Source of the DNA: Arthrobacter mangrovi
GTDB taxonomy: Bacteria; Actinomycetota; Actinomycetes; Actinomycetales; Micrococcaceae
Direction: 5' to 3'
Length of the DNA: 64,000 nt
Assembly: GCF_026011795.1 (NCBI RefSeq)
Contig: NZ_BRVS01000028.1
Coordinates: forward strand, 1-64,000
Positions 20,767-29,062 of this stretch are shown here, in pieces. Position 1 is the stretch's first letter, and each line of letters begins with the position of its first letter. The translations under genes were made by a program, and so were the position numbers. The notes under the pieces were generated by a model. That model was not told the DNA's origin, did no database searches, and was given only the letters and a program-made list of their open reading frames with translations.

Positions 20767-20921
20767 CAGGTCCCCGCCGTGGGGACACGGTTCGATCCTA
20801 GACCTGCCGCCCTGCGAAACGCGGTAGCCGCCGCCGGGCGCGGTTCCAGCCGCGGCTGCCCGTGCGGGTAGCCTGCATAGCGGGGCAGCCCCGCTCCGCG
20901 AACCAGGAGAACCTCAGCACT

Positions 20922-22130
20922 ATGACCAAGCAGCCCGCCGGCGCCCTCTTGTTTGTCCTCACCTGCGCCATGGGGGTCGGGCCGCTGCTGAACTACGGGT
21001 TGAGTGCGACGAGCCCGCTGATCATCGAGGACCTGGACATCAGCGAGGGCCAGTTCGGCCTGCTGGCCACGGCGATCTTCGCCAGCGCCGCCCTCTCCAG
21101 CATGTGGCTGGGCCGGCTCAGCGACCGGATCTCCAACCGCGCCCAGCTGATCCTGATCTTCGCGGGCACCGCGCTGGCCCTGGTGGTCGGCGCGCTGGCC
21201 CACGACTACTGGGTGCTGCTGGTCGCGGCCGTGCTCGCGGGCCCCGCGCAGGCAATCTCGAACCCCACCACCAACCGGATCATCATCCACAACGTGCCGC
21301 CGCACAAGCGGCCGGGCTGGATCGGGGTCAAGCAGTCCGGGGTGCAGGGCAGCCAGCTCTTCGCCGGCCTGTTCTTCCCCGCGATGTCGCTCTGGCTCGG
21401 GTGGCAGGGCGCCACGGGGCTGGCCGCCGTCGTCGCACTCGCCCTCCTGTTCTACGGACTGCGCCGCCTTCCGGATGAAAAGCCCGTAACGACGGCGGCA
21501 CCTCCCGCCGGCCGGGCGGCTCCTCCCGCCGAGCCGGGCAAGGGATTCCCGCTCGCGGTCTGGCTCTTCGCCGGCTACGCCTTCCTGTCCGGCCTGGGAA
21601 TGCAGGCGACCAACGTCTACCTGCCGCTCTTTACGGTTCGCGAACTGGGTTTTTCGCTGCTGTTGGGCGGCATCGCCGCCGGCGTCTCCGGCATCGTCGG
21701 CGTCACGTCCCGCATCCTCTGGGGCCGGCAGATGGCCAAAGGGGTGCGGGCCTCAACACTGCTGATCTTGCTGGGGGTCGGCGCCGTGCTCGGAGCCGCC
21801 GCACTGCTGTCCGCGGGAGAGTTCGGTGCGCCTGCGCTGCTCTGGCTGGGTGTGGCGCTGCACGGGGCGACCATACTTGGCACCAATGTCGTCATCATGG
21901 CCGGCGTGATGAAAGTTGTTCCTGCCGCCCGCGTCGGAGCGGCCACCGGCGTGATTTCGATGGGGATGTACGCCGGCTTCGCCACCGGGCCGCTGCTGAC
22001 CGGCCTGCTGCTGGAATTGACGGGCGACTTCAATACCGGCTGGATCTTCGTCGGCACGGGTTACGCGCTCTGCGTCGTGCTCGCCCTGTTCCTGCGGCGC
22101 CACGGCAACCGCTCGGGGGTGCCGCGCTAA
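20922..22130 (+). CDS. MFS transporter, CynX/NarK-like small-solute carrier
   Basis: The protein has 402 residues and 12 hydrophobic segments with a central polar loop (about 205-225, Pro/Ala-rich). The start ATG at 20922 follows CAGGAGAACC. The first-helix block LLNYGLSATSPLIIEDLDISEGQFGLLATAIF and the loop GRLSDRISNR are MFS signatures. It is likely a plasma-membrane exporter or anion/metabolite carrier; the substrate is not readable. It is monocistronic between a divergent hypothetical gene and the PRC-barrel gene. Confidence 0.8.
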   Translation: MTKQPAGALLFVLTCAMGVGPLLNYGLSATSPLIIEDLDISEGQFGLLATAIFASAALSSMWLGRLSDRISNRAQLILIFAGTALALVVGALAHDYWVLLVAAVLAGPAQAISNPTTNRIIIHNVPPHKRPGWIGVKQSGVQGSQLFAGLFFPAMSLWLGWQGATGLAAVVALALLFYGLRRLPDEKPVTTAAPPAGRAAPPAEPGKGFPLAVWLFAGYAFLSGLGMQATNVYLPLFTVRELGFSLLLGGIAAGVSGIVGVTSRILWGRQMAKGVRASTLLILLGVGAVLGAAALLSAGEFGAPALLWLGVALHGATILGTNVVIMAGVMKVVPAARVGAATGVISMGMYAGFATGPLLTGLLLELTGDFNTGWIFVGTGYALCVVLALFLRRHGNRSGVPR

Positions 22131-22163
22131 GGCAGAACGCTGACAAGTGCCGGGGCCAAACCG

Positions 22164-22191
22164 TTGACAAGTGCCGACCTGCTGCTAGGTT
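22164..22191 (+). promoter_or_regulatory. Promoter of the PRC-barrel gene
   Basis: TTGACA (22164-22169) and TAGGTT (22186-22191) are separated by 16 bases. A near copy of the -35 region, TGACAAGTGCCG, occurs about 25 bases earlier (22141). A small GCTTCC/GGAAGC stem follows in the leader. Confidence 0.6.
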
Positions 22192-22263
22192 CGTTACTAA
22201 GCAGGCTTCCTAGTGGGAAGCGCCGATGCGGTCAATGATGCGGTTATTCTAAGGAGCACTCGA

Positions 22264-22572
22264 ATGAACGAAGACATCCACGAGCTGCAGGACGCCACCG
22301 CGTGGGACAGCGAAGGACATAAGCTCGGGCAGGTCGGCCAGGTGCACCGTGACCGCGGCTCGGGCCGGATCGCCTGGATTACCGTCGCACTGGGGCTGCT
22401 GGAAACCAAGCCCCGCTTCGTGCCCATGGCCGGAGCCCGGGTCGAGGGAACCGACGTCCATGTGGCCTACGACGGCGAAACGATCAAGGATTCGCCGGAC
22501 CTCGACCTCGAGGCCGAGCAAGGTCTCTCTCCCGAGCAGGAAGCGGAGCTGGCCGCGTACTACCGCCTCTGA
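22264..22572 (+). CDS. PRC-barrel domain protein
   Basis: The 102-residue protein matches a single PRC-barrel: DATAWDSEGHKLGQVGQVHRD begins the barrel, and the RIAWITVALGLLETKPRFVPM strand pair follows. The C-terminus is acidic (LDLEAEQGLSPEQEAELAAYY). PRC-barrels are small beta domains found in RNA processing (RimM) and as stand-alone stress-associated proteins; the specific job is unknown. The ATG was chosen for AAGGAG six bases upstream. A strong promoter at 22164 suggests high or stress-inducible expression. Confidence 0.8.
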   Translation: MNEDIHELQDATAWDSEGHKLGQVGQVHRDRGSGRIAWITVALGLLETKPRFVPMAGARVEGTDVHVAYDGETIKDSPDLDLEAEQGLSPEQEAELAAYYRL

Positions 22573-22612
22573 TTCTTCCTGGCTGCCGAACTGCCCGAAG
22601 ACGCGGAATCGG

Positions 22613-23467
22613 TCAGGGCAGATAAGCGTGCGCCGTCCAGAGGTGGAAGACGGCATAGGCGCGCAGCGGTGACCAGGCCGAGCCATGGGCCCTGACTTCC
22701 TTGTCGGACTCCAGCCCGAGGGCCCGCCGGAGCACCCGGTCGCCCGCGGGGAAGGCATCGCGGTCATGCAGCGCCCGCATGGCGAGATAGTCGGCCGTCC
22801 ACGGGCCAATGCCCGGGAGTTTCAGCAGCTCGCGCCGGATCAGGCGGTGGTCGCCCTCCGGCGAGATATCCAGCCCCGCCGCGCAGGCCTCGGCCAGGGC
22901 GTGGACGGTCCGGGCGCGGGATCCGGTCAGGCCTACCGCGGCCCGGACTGCGTCGGGTCCGGCTGCGGTGAGTCGCTCCGGCGAGGGGAACGCCTGGAGG
23001 CCGGAGGAGTGGCCGGTGCCGAAGGCGGCGACCAGCCGTCCGGCAAAGGTCCGGGCCGTGGCGAGCGATACCTGTTGGCCCAGGACCGTACAGGCGGCCC
23101 CCTCGAAGCCATCCGCGTAGCCAGGAATCCGCAGGCCGGGACGGGCTGCCACCAAAGGCCCGATCCGCGGGTCCGCTCCCAGGACCGCGGACACCGCAGC
23201 CGGCTCAAGGTCCAGGTCCAGCCAGCGGCGCACCGCAGACGTCACAGCGGCCGCGGTGGCAGGATCCGGGGTTTCCAGTTCCAGCTCTGCGCCGGCAGGA
23301 CCGAACGACACAGTCCCGAGGACGGGTCCCGCGGGCGAGGCAAACAGGCGGGTGCAGGTGCCCGCCGCCACGTCCACCGACTCGAGGCCGGGAACGGCAT
23401 GCGCGTCCAGGGCGGCCAGCATGGCGGGCCGGTCGAACGGGGCGCTGAACGGGAGCGGCAGGCGCAA
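22613..23467 (-). CDS. alkA: DNA-3-methyladenine glycosylase II (AlkA type)
   Basis: The 284-residue protein has an N-terminal AlkA-N-like beta domain (about 1-95) and an HhH-GPD domain with LPGIGPWTADYLAMRAL, followed by the Asp-containing FPAGDRVLRR loop. It removes 3-methyladenine and other alkylated bases from DNA. In many actinobacteria this activity is fused to an Ada regulatory domain; here it stands alone. It is the last gene of a leftward alkylation-repair run and starts at the base next to the usp stop. Confidence 0.9.
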   Translation of the reverse strand: MRLPLPFSAPFDRPAMLAALDAHAVPGLESVDVAAGTCTRLFASPAGPVLGTVSFGPAGAELELETPDPATAAAVTSAVRRWLDLDLEPAAVSAVLGADPRIGPLVAARPGLRIPGYADGFEGAACTVLGQQVSLATARTFAGRLVAAFGTGHSSGLQAFPSPERLTAAGPDAVRAAVGLTGSRARTVHALAEACAAGLDISPEGDHRLIRRELLKLPGIGPWTADYLAMRALHDRDAFPAGDRVLRRALGLESDKEVRAHGSAWSPLRAYAVFHLWTAHAYLP

Positions 23468-23860
23468 CTAGCGGGCTTTGACGGCCAGCACGGGGCAGTC
23501 CACGGTCAGCAGGATCTGCTGGGCGGTGCTGCCCATGATCAGCTTGCCGACCGGGGAGCGCTTGCGCAGGCCGATGATCAGCAGGGACGCTGGCAGGCTT
23601 TCGGCCAGCTCCTGGATTTCCTCCACGGCGTCCTTGCCCCGGACCAGTTGCCTGAACTCGGCGTCCAGGCCGGAGCTCCTCAGCTCGCGCCTGACCCAGT
23701 CCGTGTCATGCCCGTCGGCCAGGGCCGGGTCCTTGTGCGGCCCGCCGGTGCTGGCATTGACGACCAGGAGCTTCTCGTTCTGGGTGGTGGCCATCTGGAT
23801 GCCCTTGGCGAGGGCGGCGCGGCCTTCCGGGCGCGGGGCGTAGGCAACGAGAATGGTCAC
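23468..23860 (-). CDS. Universal stress protein family
   Basis: The 130-residue UspA-like fold begins with the beta1 strand TILVAYAPRPEG. The ATP-binding signature G-2x-G-9x-G-S/T is represented by LIIGLRKRSPVGKLIMGSTAQ near residues 93-113 and the final strand CPVLAVKAR. It lies inside the repair cluster between tag and alkA, with no gap to alkA. A link between Usp and alkylation repair is suggested only by position. Confidence 0.85.
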   Translation of the reverse strand: MTILVAYAPRPEGRAALAKGIQMATTQNEKLLVVNASTGGPHKDPALADGHDTDWVRRELRSSGLDAEFRQLVRGKDAVEEIQELAESLPASLLIIGLRKRSPVGKLIMGSTAQQILLTVDCPVLAVKAR

Positions 23861-24008
23861 GTCTTCTCCTTAACGGCGGAACGTTCAGCGTCACCGGGAC
23901 GGCCTCTTTGCCGCGCCGGAGAAGGCCGGGTCCGTTCCCGGCGCATCTGCCACTCATTGTGGCATGCCTCACCAGCGCCCGATGGAATGGCTGCCCCTTT
24001 GTGACAGG

Positions 24009-24611
24009 TCAGGCCCAGAGGCCCGAGCTGCCGCGGCGGTGGCTGTCGATAAGGTGGGTGTCGATCATACCGATCGCCTCCATCAGGGCGAACATCGTCG
24101 TCGGGCCGACGAACGCGAACCCGCGCTTGCGCAGCGCCTTGGACAGCGCCACGGACTCCTCGGACGTCGTTGGAATTTCGCCGATGTGCCGAGGCGCCGG
24201 GGTGCTGGGCGGCTGGAACGACCAGACGAAGTCGCTGAGGCCTCCCTCGGCGCGCAGGTCGATGGTGGCGCGGGCGTTCGTGATGACAGCGCGGATCTTG
24301 GCCCGGTTGCGGACGATGGAAGCGTCCTCCATCAGCCGTTCGACGTCGTCCTCGGTGAAGGCCGCGACCTTGTCGACCTGGAAATCGTGGAAGGCGGCGC
24401 GGAAGGCGGGGCGCTTGCGCAGGATGGTCGCCCAGGACAGACCTGCCTGGAATCCTTCAAGGCTGATCCGTTCGAAGACCCCCTGTTCGCCGCGCACCGG
24501 CACGCCCCACTCGGTGTCGTAGTAGTCCCGCATGAGCGGGTCCGTCGCGGCCCAGGCCGGCCGCGCCAGCCCGTCCTCGCCGAGCATAACGCCGGAAACG
24601 GTCTTCTCCAT
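24009..24611 (-). CDS. tag: DNA-3-methyladenine glycosylase I, zinc-ligand-poor variant
   Basis: The 200-residue protein follows E. coli Tag along its length: DPLMRDYYDTEWGVP, catalytic Glu52 in ISLEGFQAGLSW, DASIVRNRAKIRAVITNAR, and ALRKRGFAFVGPTTM. Tag enzymes hold the N- and C-termini together with a zinc bound by Cys4, His17, His175 and Cys179. Here the equivalents read Pro18, Tyr31, His186 and Ser190, so at most one ligand remains. An extra 14 residues precede the alignment. The base-excision function is probably kept, since the active-site Glu and aromatic residues are present, but without the zinc snap. Confidence 0.9.
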   Translation of the reverse strand: MEKTVSGVMLGEDGLARPAWAATDPLMRDYYDTEWGVPVRGEQGVFERISLEGFQAGLSWATILRKRPAFRAAFHDFQVDKVAAFTEDDVERLMEDASIVRNRAKIRAVITNARATIDLRAEGGLSDFVWSFQPPSTPAPRHIGEIPTTSEESVALSKALRKRGFAFVGPTTMFALMEAIGMIDTHLIDSHRRGSSGLWA

Positions 24612-24642
24612 GTCCTTGATTCTCCTTGGTTCCTTCGGACTG

Positions 24643-25305
24643 TCAGGACAGCCCGGTGACGCGCATGGTCAGGTTGAGCCGGCCCCCGGTGAGCCCGCAT
24701 TCCGGGTCCGCGGTGCCGGGGTAGATCCGGGGTACGCCGTGGTAGGCGAACCGCGCGGGCCCGCCGAAGACGAAGAGGTCCCCCGAGCGCAGCCGGATGT
24801 CGGTGTACGGCTTCGTCCTCGTCTCCGTGTTGCCGAAGCGGAACAGGCAGTCGTCCCCGACGCTGAGTGAGACCACGGGGAAGTCGGCCCGCTCGTCCTT
24901 GTCCTGGTGCATGCCCATTTTCGCGGTGTCTTCATAAAAGTTGATTAGCGCCGTATCGGGCTCGTAGCTGTCTTCCCGTTGATCCCCGTAGGCGTCAGCC
25001 AGGGCCCGGCGGCCCCAGTCCGCCAGCCACCCGGGAAAGCCAAGCACGCGGGCGCCGTTCACGTCGTCGGCGGTCCGGGTGTATTTGTAGGGCGCCCAGT
25101 GCCAGCCCAGGCAGAGGGTCCGCACGCTCATCTCGTGGCCGCCGGGCAGGCTGGCGGCGCGGTACGGTACCGGGCCCCGGCCGAACTCCCGGCACGCTTC
25201 CACCAACGTGCGCTGCTGCTGGAGGCTGAGCCAGCCGGGGATGTGCACGGCGCCGGGGGATACCTCGCGCGGTCCGCCGGGGCCGGTTTCGAAGAGCGCG
25301 GTCAT
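24643..25305 (-). CDS. alkB: AlkB-type alpha-ketoglutarate-dependent DNA dealkylase
   Basis: The protein has 220 residues. The iron ligands are His133 and Asp135 in MGMHQDKDE and His189 in AYHGVPRI, and the 2-oxoglutarate arginines are Arg209 and Arg215 in RLNLTMR, matching E. coli AlkB residues 131, 133, 187, 204 and 210. It oxidatively removes methyl groups such as 1-methyladenine and 3-methylcytosine. It overlaps the ogt-type gene by 4 bases and lies 31 bases before tag, so it is part of one transcript. Confidence 0.94.
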   Translation of the reverse strand: MTALFETGPGGPREVSPGAVHIPGWLSLQQQRTLVEACREFGRGPVPYRAASLPGGHEMSVRTLCLGWHWAPYKYTRTADDVNGARVLGFPGWLADWGRRALADAYGDQREDSYEPDTALINFYEDTAKMGMHQDKDERADFPVVSLSVGDDCLFRFGNTETRTKPYTDIRLRSGDLFVFGGPARFAYHGVPRIYPGTADPECGLTGGRLNLTMRVTGLS

Positions 25306-25958
25306 GCGGCGGCCTCCAGGCCGAGCAGCCAGGCCTTGGCCCGCGGCCCGCCGAGGTACCCGCCCGGGGAACCGTCCGAGCGCAGGACCCGGTGGCAGGG
25401 GATGACGACGGGCAGCGGATTGGTGGCGCAGGCGCTGCCGACCGCCCGTACGGCCCTGGGGTTCCCGACCGCCGCCGCGACCTGCGCGTAGCTCTCCGTG
25501 CTGCCGTACGGGATCAGCGGCAGGTGCCGGTGGACGCTGAGCCGGAAGCCTTTGGACAGCCGCCGGTCCAGCGGCAGGTCGAACGTGCGCCGGTGCCCCG
25601 CGAAATACTCCTCCAGCTGGCCGGTTGCCTCTGCCAGCCGCTCCGGCGCGCGCAGGATCCGCGGGCTCACGGCGGCCGCCAGCGCGGCGAGGACAACGCC
25701 GTGGTCCTCGTTGGCGAAGGCCACGCGGACCAGGCCCTGGCTCGTCGCCGCCAGCAGCAGGGGACCGAGGGGGCTGTCGATCGTCGTGTAGGCGACGTCC
25801 AGCAGGTCGGCTTCGCGGGCGGCGGATTCCAGCCTTCCGTGCAGCTGTTCGAGGAGTGCACCCTCAAAGATGCTGAGCCGTTCCAGCGGCTCGGGCAGTG
25901 CCGGCCTTACCCCTTCCGTCCGGGCGGGCAGCAGGTCGGGCGAGGACGGGGAAGTCAT
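25302..25958 (-). CDS. Methylated-DNA--protein-cysteine methyltransferase (Ogt type), first copy
   Basis: The protein has 218 residues. The acceptor cysteine is C188 in VVIPCHRV, followed by the GGYLGG binding-loop motif. An N-terminal 50-residue helix-rich extension precedes the usual TTIDSPLGPLLLAATSQGLV beta domain. It repairs O6-alkylguanine by suicide transfer. Both ends overlap neighbours by 4 bases: the start with the sigma factor stop (25955) and the stop with the alkB start (25302). A second copy is at 26501. Confidence 0.93.
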   Translation of the reverse strand: MTSPSSPDLLPARTEGVRPALPEPLERLSIFEGALLEQLHGRLESAAREADLLDVAYTTIDSPLGPLLLAATSQGLVRVAFANEDHGVVLAALAAAVSPRILRAPERLAEATGQLEEYFAGHRRTFDLPLDRRLSKGFRLSVHRHLPLIPYGSTESYAQVAAAVGNPRAVRAVGSACATNPLPVVIPCHRVLRSDGSPGGYLGGPRAKAWLLGLEAAA

Positions 25959-26458
25959 GGCAGGGCTCCTTCCGGGGAGTTCTGGAGGACGCGGTAGCGG
26001 GCCCGCAGCTTGGCAATACCGTCCGACGCCGCGCGCCGGACCGCATCGGCGGAGGAGCCGGTCAGTTCCGCGGCCTCCGCATAGGGCAGGCCGGCAAGGT
26101 AGTGCAGGGCGACGGCCTCGCGTTGGCGCAGGGGCAACGCGGCGACGGCCTGGCGCAGTTCGTCGTCGTTATGTCCCGGGATCCCCAGCGTGGACGGCCG
26201 CTCGGGCAGGTGTTCCGCGGGGAGCGGGATCCTGGACCGTTTCCGGAGCAGGTCGATGGCCTTGCGCCGCGCGATCGTCGCCAGCCACGCTTCGTGGTTG
26301 GCGTCGAGGGGCAGGAGCGGGTAGGCCTTCAGGGCGGATAGGAACGTCTCCGACCAGGCGTCCTCGGCATCCGCGCCGGGACCGACCAGCAGCCGGCAGA
26401 CGCGCAGCACCATGGCGCCGTGGTCCGTGACCAGCTGCTCGAACGGTTTCATCTGCAC
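25955..26458 (-). CDS. ECF-like RNA polymerase sigma factor within the alkylation-repair operon
   Basis: The 167-residue sigma-70 family protein has region 2 at about residues 6-70 (MVLRVCRLLVGPGADAEDAWSETFLSALKAYP, then RRKAIDLLRKR) and region 4 at about 100-155 (VAALPLRQREAVALHYLAGLPYAEAAELTGSS). There is no anti-sigma gene nearby. Translational overlap with the following ogt-type gene is tight. Inference: a repair-linked sigma factor that could switch the alkylation genes on, or a co-transcribed regulator of a wider response. The trigger is unknown. Confidence 0.87.
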   Translation of the reverse strand: MQMKPFEQLVTDHGAMVLRVCRLLVGPGADAEDAWSETFLSALKAYPLLPLDANHEAWLATIARRKAIDLLRKRSRIPLPAEHLPERPSTLGIPGHNDDELRQAVAALPLRQREAVALHYLAGLPYAEAAELTGSSADAVRRAASDGIAKLRARYRVLQNSPEGALP

Positions 26459-26500
26459 ATCCTGTAGACGTTCTTCGGCGCGGTTGCGTGAGGTGCCGGG

Positions 26501-27001
26501 CTAGAAAAGCCTGGCGGCCTTCGCCTCCTCCGACTCCTCCAGCTCCAGCAGGAAGCGCTTGCGCTCCAGTCCGCCGGCGTAGCCGGTGAGCGAGCCGTCC
26601 GCTCCCACCACGCGGTGGCAGGGCACCACGATGGACAGCGGGTTCCGCCCGTTCGCGTTGCCGACGGCCTGTGCCAGGCGCGGATCGCCGAGTTCGGCCG
26701 CCAGCTGGCCATAGGAACGAGTCTGACCGTACGGGATGGCGCGCAGCAGGGCCCGGACCTTCTGCTGGAAGGCATCACCCTTCGGCGCCAGCGGAAGGGA
26801 AAAAACCCTGCGTTCGCCGGCGAAGTACTCGGCGAGCTGGGCCTTTGCCTCTTCGAAGCCGTGCTCGGTCCGTGCGCCGAAATCCGAGGGGTCCGGCAGC
26901 CGTTTATGCGAGGGGAAGTAGATGGCCGTCAACGCGCCGTCCTCGGCGACGATGGTCAACTCGCCGACCGGCGTTTCCATGGTGGTGTGCGTGCGGCTCA
27001 T
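26501..27001 (-). CDS. Methylated-DNA--protein-cysteine methyltransferase, second copy
   Basis: This 166-residue Ogt/MGMT protein has acceptor Cys128 in VVPCHRV, preceded by PYGQTRSYGQLAAELGDPRLAQAVGNANGRNPL and followed by GYAGGLERKRFLLE. The start ATG at 27001 (MSRTHTTMETPVGELTIV) is the normal family start; a longer open frame upstream has no coding look. It lies 42 bases before the sigma gene in the same direction and is probably the first gene of the repair operon. Divergence between the two copies suggests different substrates or regulation. Confidence 0.92.
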   Translation of the reverse strand: MSRTHTTMETPVGELTIVAEDGALTAIYFPSHKRLPDPSDFGARTEHGFEEAKAQLAEYFAGERRVFSLPLAPKGDAFQQKVRALLRAIPYGQTRSYGQLAAELGDPRLAQAVGNANGRNPLSIVVPCHRVVGADGSLTGYAGGLERKRFLLELEESEEAKAARLF

Positions 27002-27034
27002 GGTCCTGATACTCCCTGATTCCTGCTTCCGGGC

Positions 27035-27748
27035 TTGTCCCATTCTCTCCCAGTACAACGACGGCGGGTCGGTGCCCTGCTCTGCGCCGTCATGCTCAGG
27101 AAGGATGAGGACCGTTCCGCCCGCCAGCCCATCCGCCTCATCGATCCGCTGCGGGCCCTGCGCAACCGCAACCTGCTGCTGACCTCGATCGGCTCCGCCT
27201 TCCATACGGCCGCCTTCTTCACGATCATTGCATGGGCGCCCTTCGTGCTGGGCGAGGGGGCGATCGCCATCGGGTTCATCTTCTTCGGCTGGGGCGTCTG
27301 CGTAGCCTTCTCCGGCGTTGTGCTGGCGCCGAAGATGGCCGCCTGGCTGGGCGAGCGCGGAGGTGCGATCGCCGCCGTCGTTCTTTACGCCGTCCTCCTG
27401 CTGGCCGTGGCGACCGGCATCAAGTCCGTCGTCGTGGTGTGCGTGGTGCTCTCCGGACTCGTGTCGGGAGTGCTCAACACGTTGTTCACGGGCAGTGCGA
27501 TGAGTGCGGGAACGGGCCTTCGGGCGGTGAACAGCGCCGGCTACAACTTCCTGCGCTGGCTGGGCGGTGCCGCCTCCGCCATCCTGGTCGGACATATTGC
27601 CGCCTGGCTGGGAAGCATGAGTGCCCCGTTCTTCGTGGCGGCTGGCTGCTGCATCGTTGCCGCGGGCCTGCTCCTCTTCCGGCAGGCGGAGGCTGCAGCC
27701 GACCCGCACGCTGTGCCGGCCGAGGCCGCGGCCATCGGCGCGGACTGA
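27035..27748 (+). pseudogene. Remnant of an MFS transporter (C-terminal half only)
   Basis: The frame encodes about 238 residues with only six hydrophobic segments. It begins in the central loop (RLIDPLRALRNRNLLLTSIG), the usual start of the second half of a 12-helix drug-efflux MFS protein. No N-terminal half exists upstream: the ogt-type gene starts, on the other strand, 33 bases away. The likely history is deletion of the 5' half, leaving a fragment. No convincing start site with a ribosome site is seen. It could still be translated as a half-transporter, but I consider it decayed. Confidence 0.7.
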
Positions 27749-27812
27749 ATCCGCGTCCGGCCGGACAGGAGTCGGCGACCCAATACGCAACAAAACGTTT
27801 CCCTAATGTGGC

Positions 27813-27831
27813 TGAGTGTAGGCTACCCTTA
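27813..27831 (+). promoter_or_regulatory. IdeR/DtxR-like iron box before the siderophore-binding protein
   Basis: TGAGTGTAGGCTACCCTTA matches the DtxR/IdeR consensus (TTAGGTTAGSCTAACCTAA) at 14 of 19 positions, including the GGCTA core. It lies about 35 bases before the TTG start, where repression by iron-loaded IdeR would block transcription. Confidence 0.65.
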
Positions 27832-27866
27832 CTTTGTTCCTGTCACTCTAGCCAAGGAGGCCTCCG

Positions 27867-28919
27867 TTGGCCCTTTCCAGATTGCGGGCAGCTGCGGCGG
27901 CTGCCGCCGTCCTGTTGTCCCTCACCGCCTGCTCCACCGGACCCGCGGGAGGCTCATCGGAGGGCGGCACCGCAGCCGCGTCCGACGGTGCCTTCCCCGT
28001 GACGATCAAGCATGCCTACGGCGAAACCGTCATTGACGAACAGCCGGAACGAGTCGCGACCGTCTCCTGGGTGAACGACGACGTTTCCCTGGCCCTCGGC
28101 GTCGTGCCCGTGGGTATGCCGAAGGTGGAGTGGGGCGGCAACGACAACGGGTCCACCCCCTGGAAGGACGCCAAGCTGGAGGAACTCGGCGCGGGCGCCG
28201 GATCCGAAAAGGCGCCGAAGCAGTACTCCGAAGCGGACGGCATCGCCTTCGACGAGATCGCCGCCACGGAGCCGGACGTCATCCTGGCCGCGTATTCGGG
28301 CCTGACCCAGGAGGACTACGACAAGCTGTCCAAGATCGCGCCCGTCGTCGCCTACCCGAAGACGGCCTACGGCACCGACTGGCAGACCTCGACCGAGATG
28401 ATCGGCAAGGCCCTGGGCAAGGGCGCCGAAGCCGAGGAGCTCATCGCCAGCACCGAGGCCACGGTCGAGGAGAAGGCCGCGCAGTACCCGGAGCTGGCCG
28501 GCAAGACCTTCATCTACGGCAACCTCGACCCCGCCGCCAGCGATGCCGTTAACGTTTATACGGCCAACGACAACCGGCCGAAGTTCCTGAGCAGCATCGG
28601 GATGAAGCAGGCCGACGTGGTCACCGAGGCCACGGGCGACTCCGAGGAGTTCTTCCTTCCGTGGTCGGCCGAGAAGGCCAACGAGCTGGATTCCGACATC
28701 TTCGTGACCTGGGTTCCCAGTGACAAGACCAAGCAGCAGGTACTGGACGATCCGCTGCTCGGCCAGATTCCCGCCGTCGAGAAGGGCGCGCTCGTGGCTG
28801 ACTCGGACAACACCCTGACGCTGTCCATCTCCGCCGCATCGCCGCTGAGCCTGCCGTGGGCGCTGGACACCTTCCTGCCGATGCTGGCCGAAGGGGCGGA
28901 GGCCGCCGACGCGAGCTAA
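27867..28919 (+). CDS. Iron-siderophore ABC transporter substrate-binding lipoprotein
   Basis: The 350-residue protein has a lipoprotein signal: positive start, hydrophobic run and lipobox LTAC with Cys22. The rest is a FepB/FhuD-like class III binding fold: VTIKHAYGETVIDEQPERVATVSW at the start, then EPDVILAAYSGLTQEDYDKLSKIAPVVAYP. TTG at 27867 is used, after AAGGAGG. The IdeR-like box directly upstream indicates iron repression. No permease is adjacent; the two FecCD permeases and ATPase at 42254-45303 lack a binding protein and carry a similar box, so this is their probable partner. Confidence 0.93.
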   Translation: MALSRLRAAAAAAAVLLSLTACSTGPAGGSSEGGTAAASDGAFPVTIKHAYGETVIDEQPERVATVSWVNDDVSLALGVVPVGMPKVEWGGNDNGSTPWKDAKLEELGAGAGSEKAPKQYSEADGIAFDEIAATEPDVILAAYSGLTQEDYDKLSKIAPVVAYPKTAYGTDWQTSTEMIGKALGKGAEAEELIASTEATVEEKAAQYPELAGKTFIYGNLDPAASDAVNVYTANDNRPKFLSSIGMKQADVVTEATGDSEEFFLPWSAEKANELDSDIFVTWVPSDKTKQQVLDDPLLGQIPAVEKGALVADSDNTLTLSISAASPLSLPWALDTFLPMLAEGAEAADAS

Positions 28920-28930
28920 GCCATTCCGAC

Positions 28931-28972
28931 GGAGGGCGTTCCGTGCACCACCGGGTGCGCGGGACGCCCTCC
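28931..28972 (+). terminator. Hairpin after the siderophore-binding protein
   Basis: GGAGGGCGTTCCGTGCACC pairs with GGTGCGCGGGACGCCCTCC around a short CACCGG-type loop, with a small internal mismatch. It lies 12 bases after the stop. Confidence 0.6.
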
Positions 28973-29062
28973 TGCGTTGAGCGCGCCGGCTGGCCTGCCG
29001 GCTGCGGCAATGTTCGGCGCGCTGCGGCCAGGGCGCCGGTACCGGCCAAGGACGGGGCGGGG

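Noticed and set aside
26501-27793. A 430-residue protein including the second Ogt
   Set aside because: The N-terminal 264 residues run antisense through the MFS remnant and look noncoding; the family start is the ATG at 27001.
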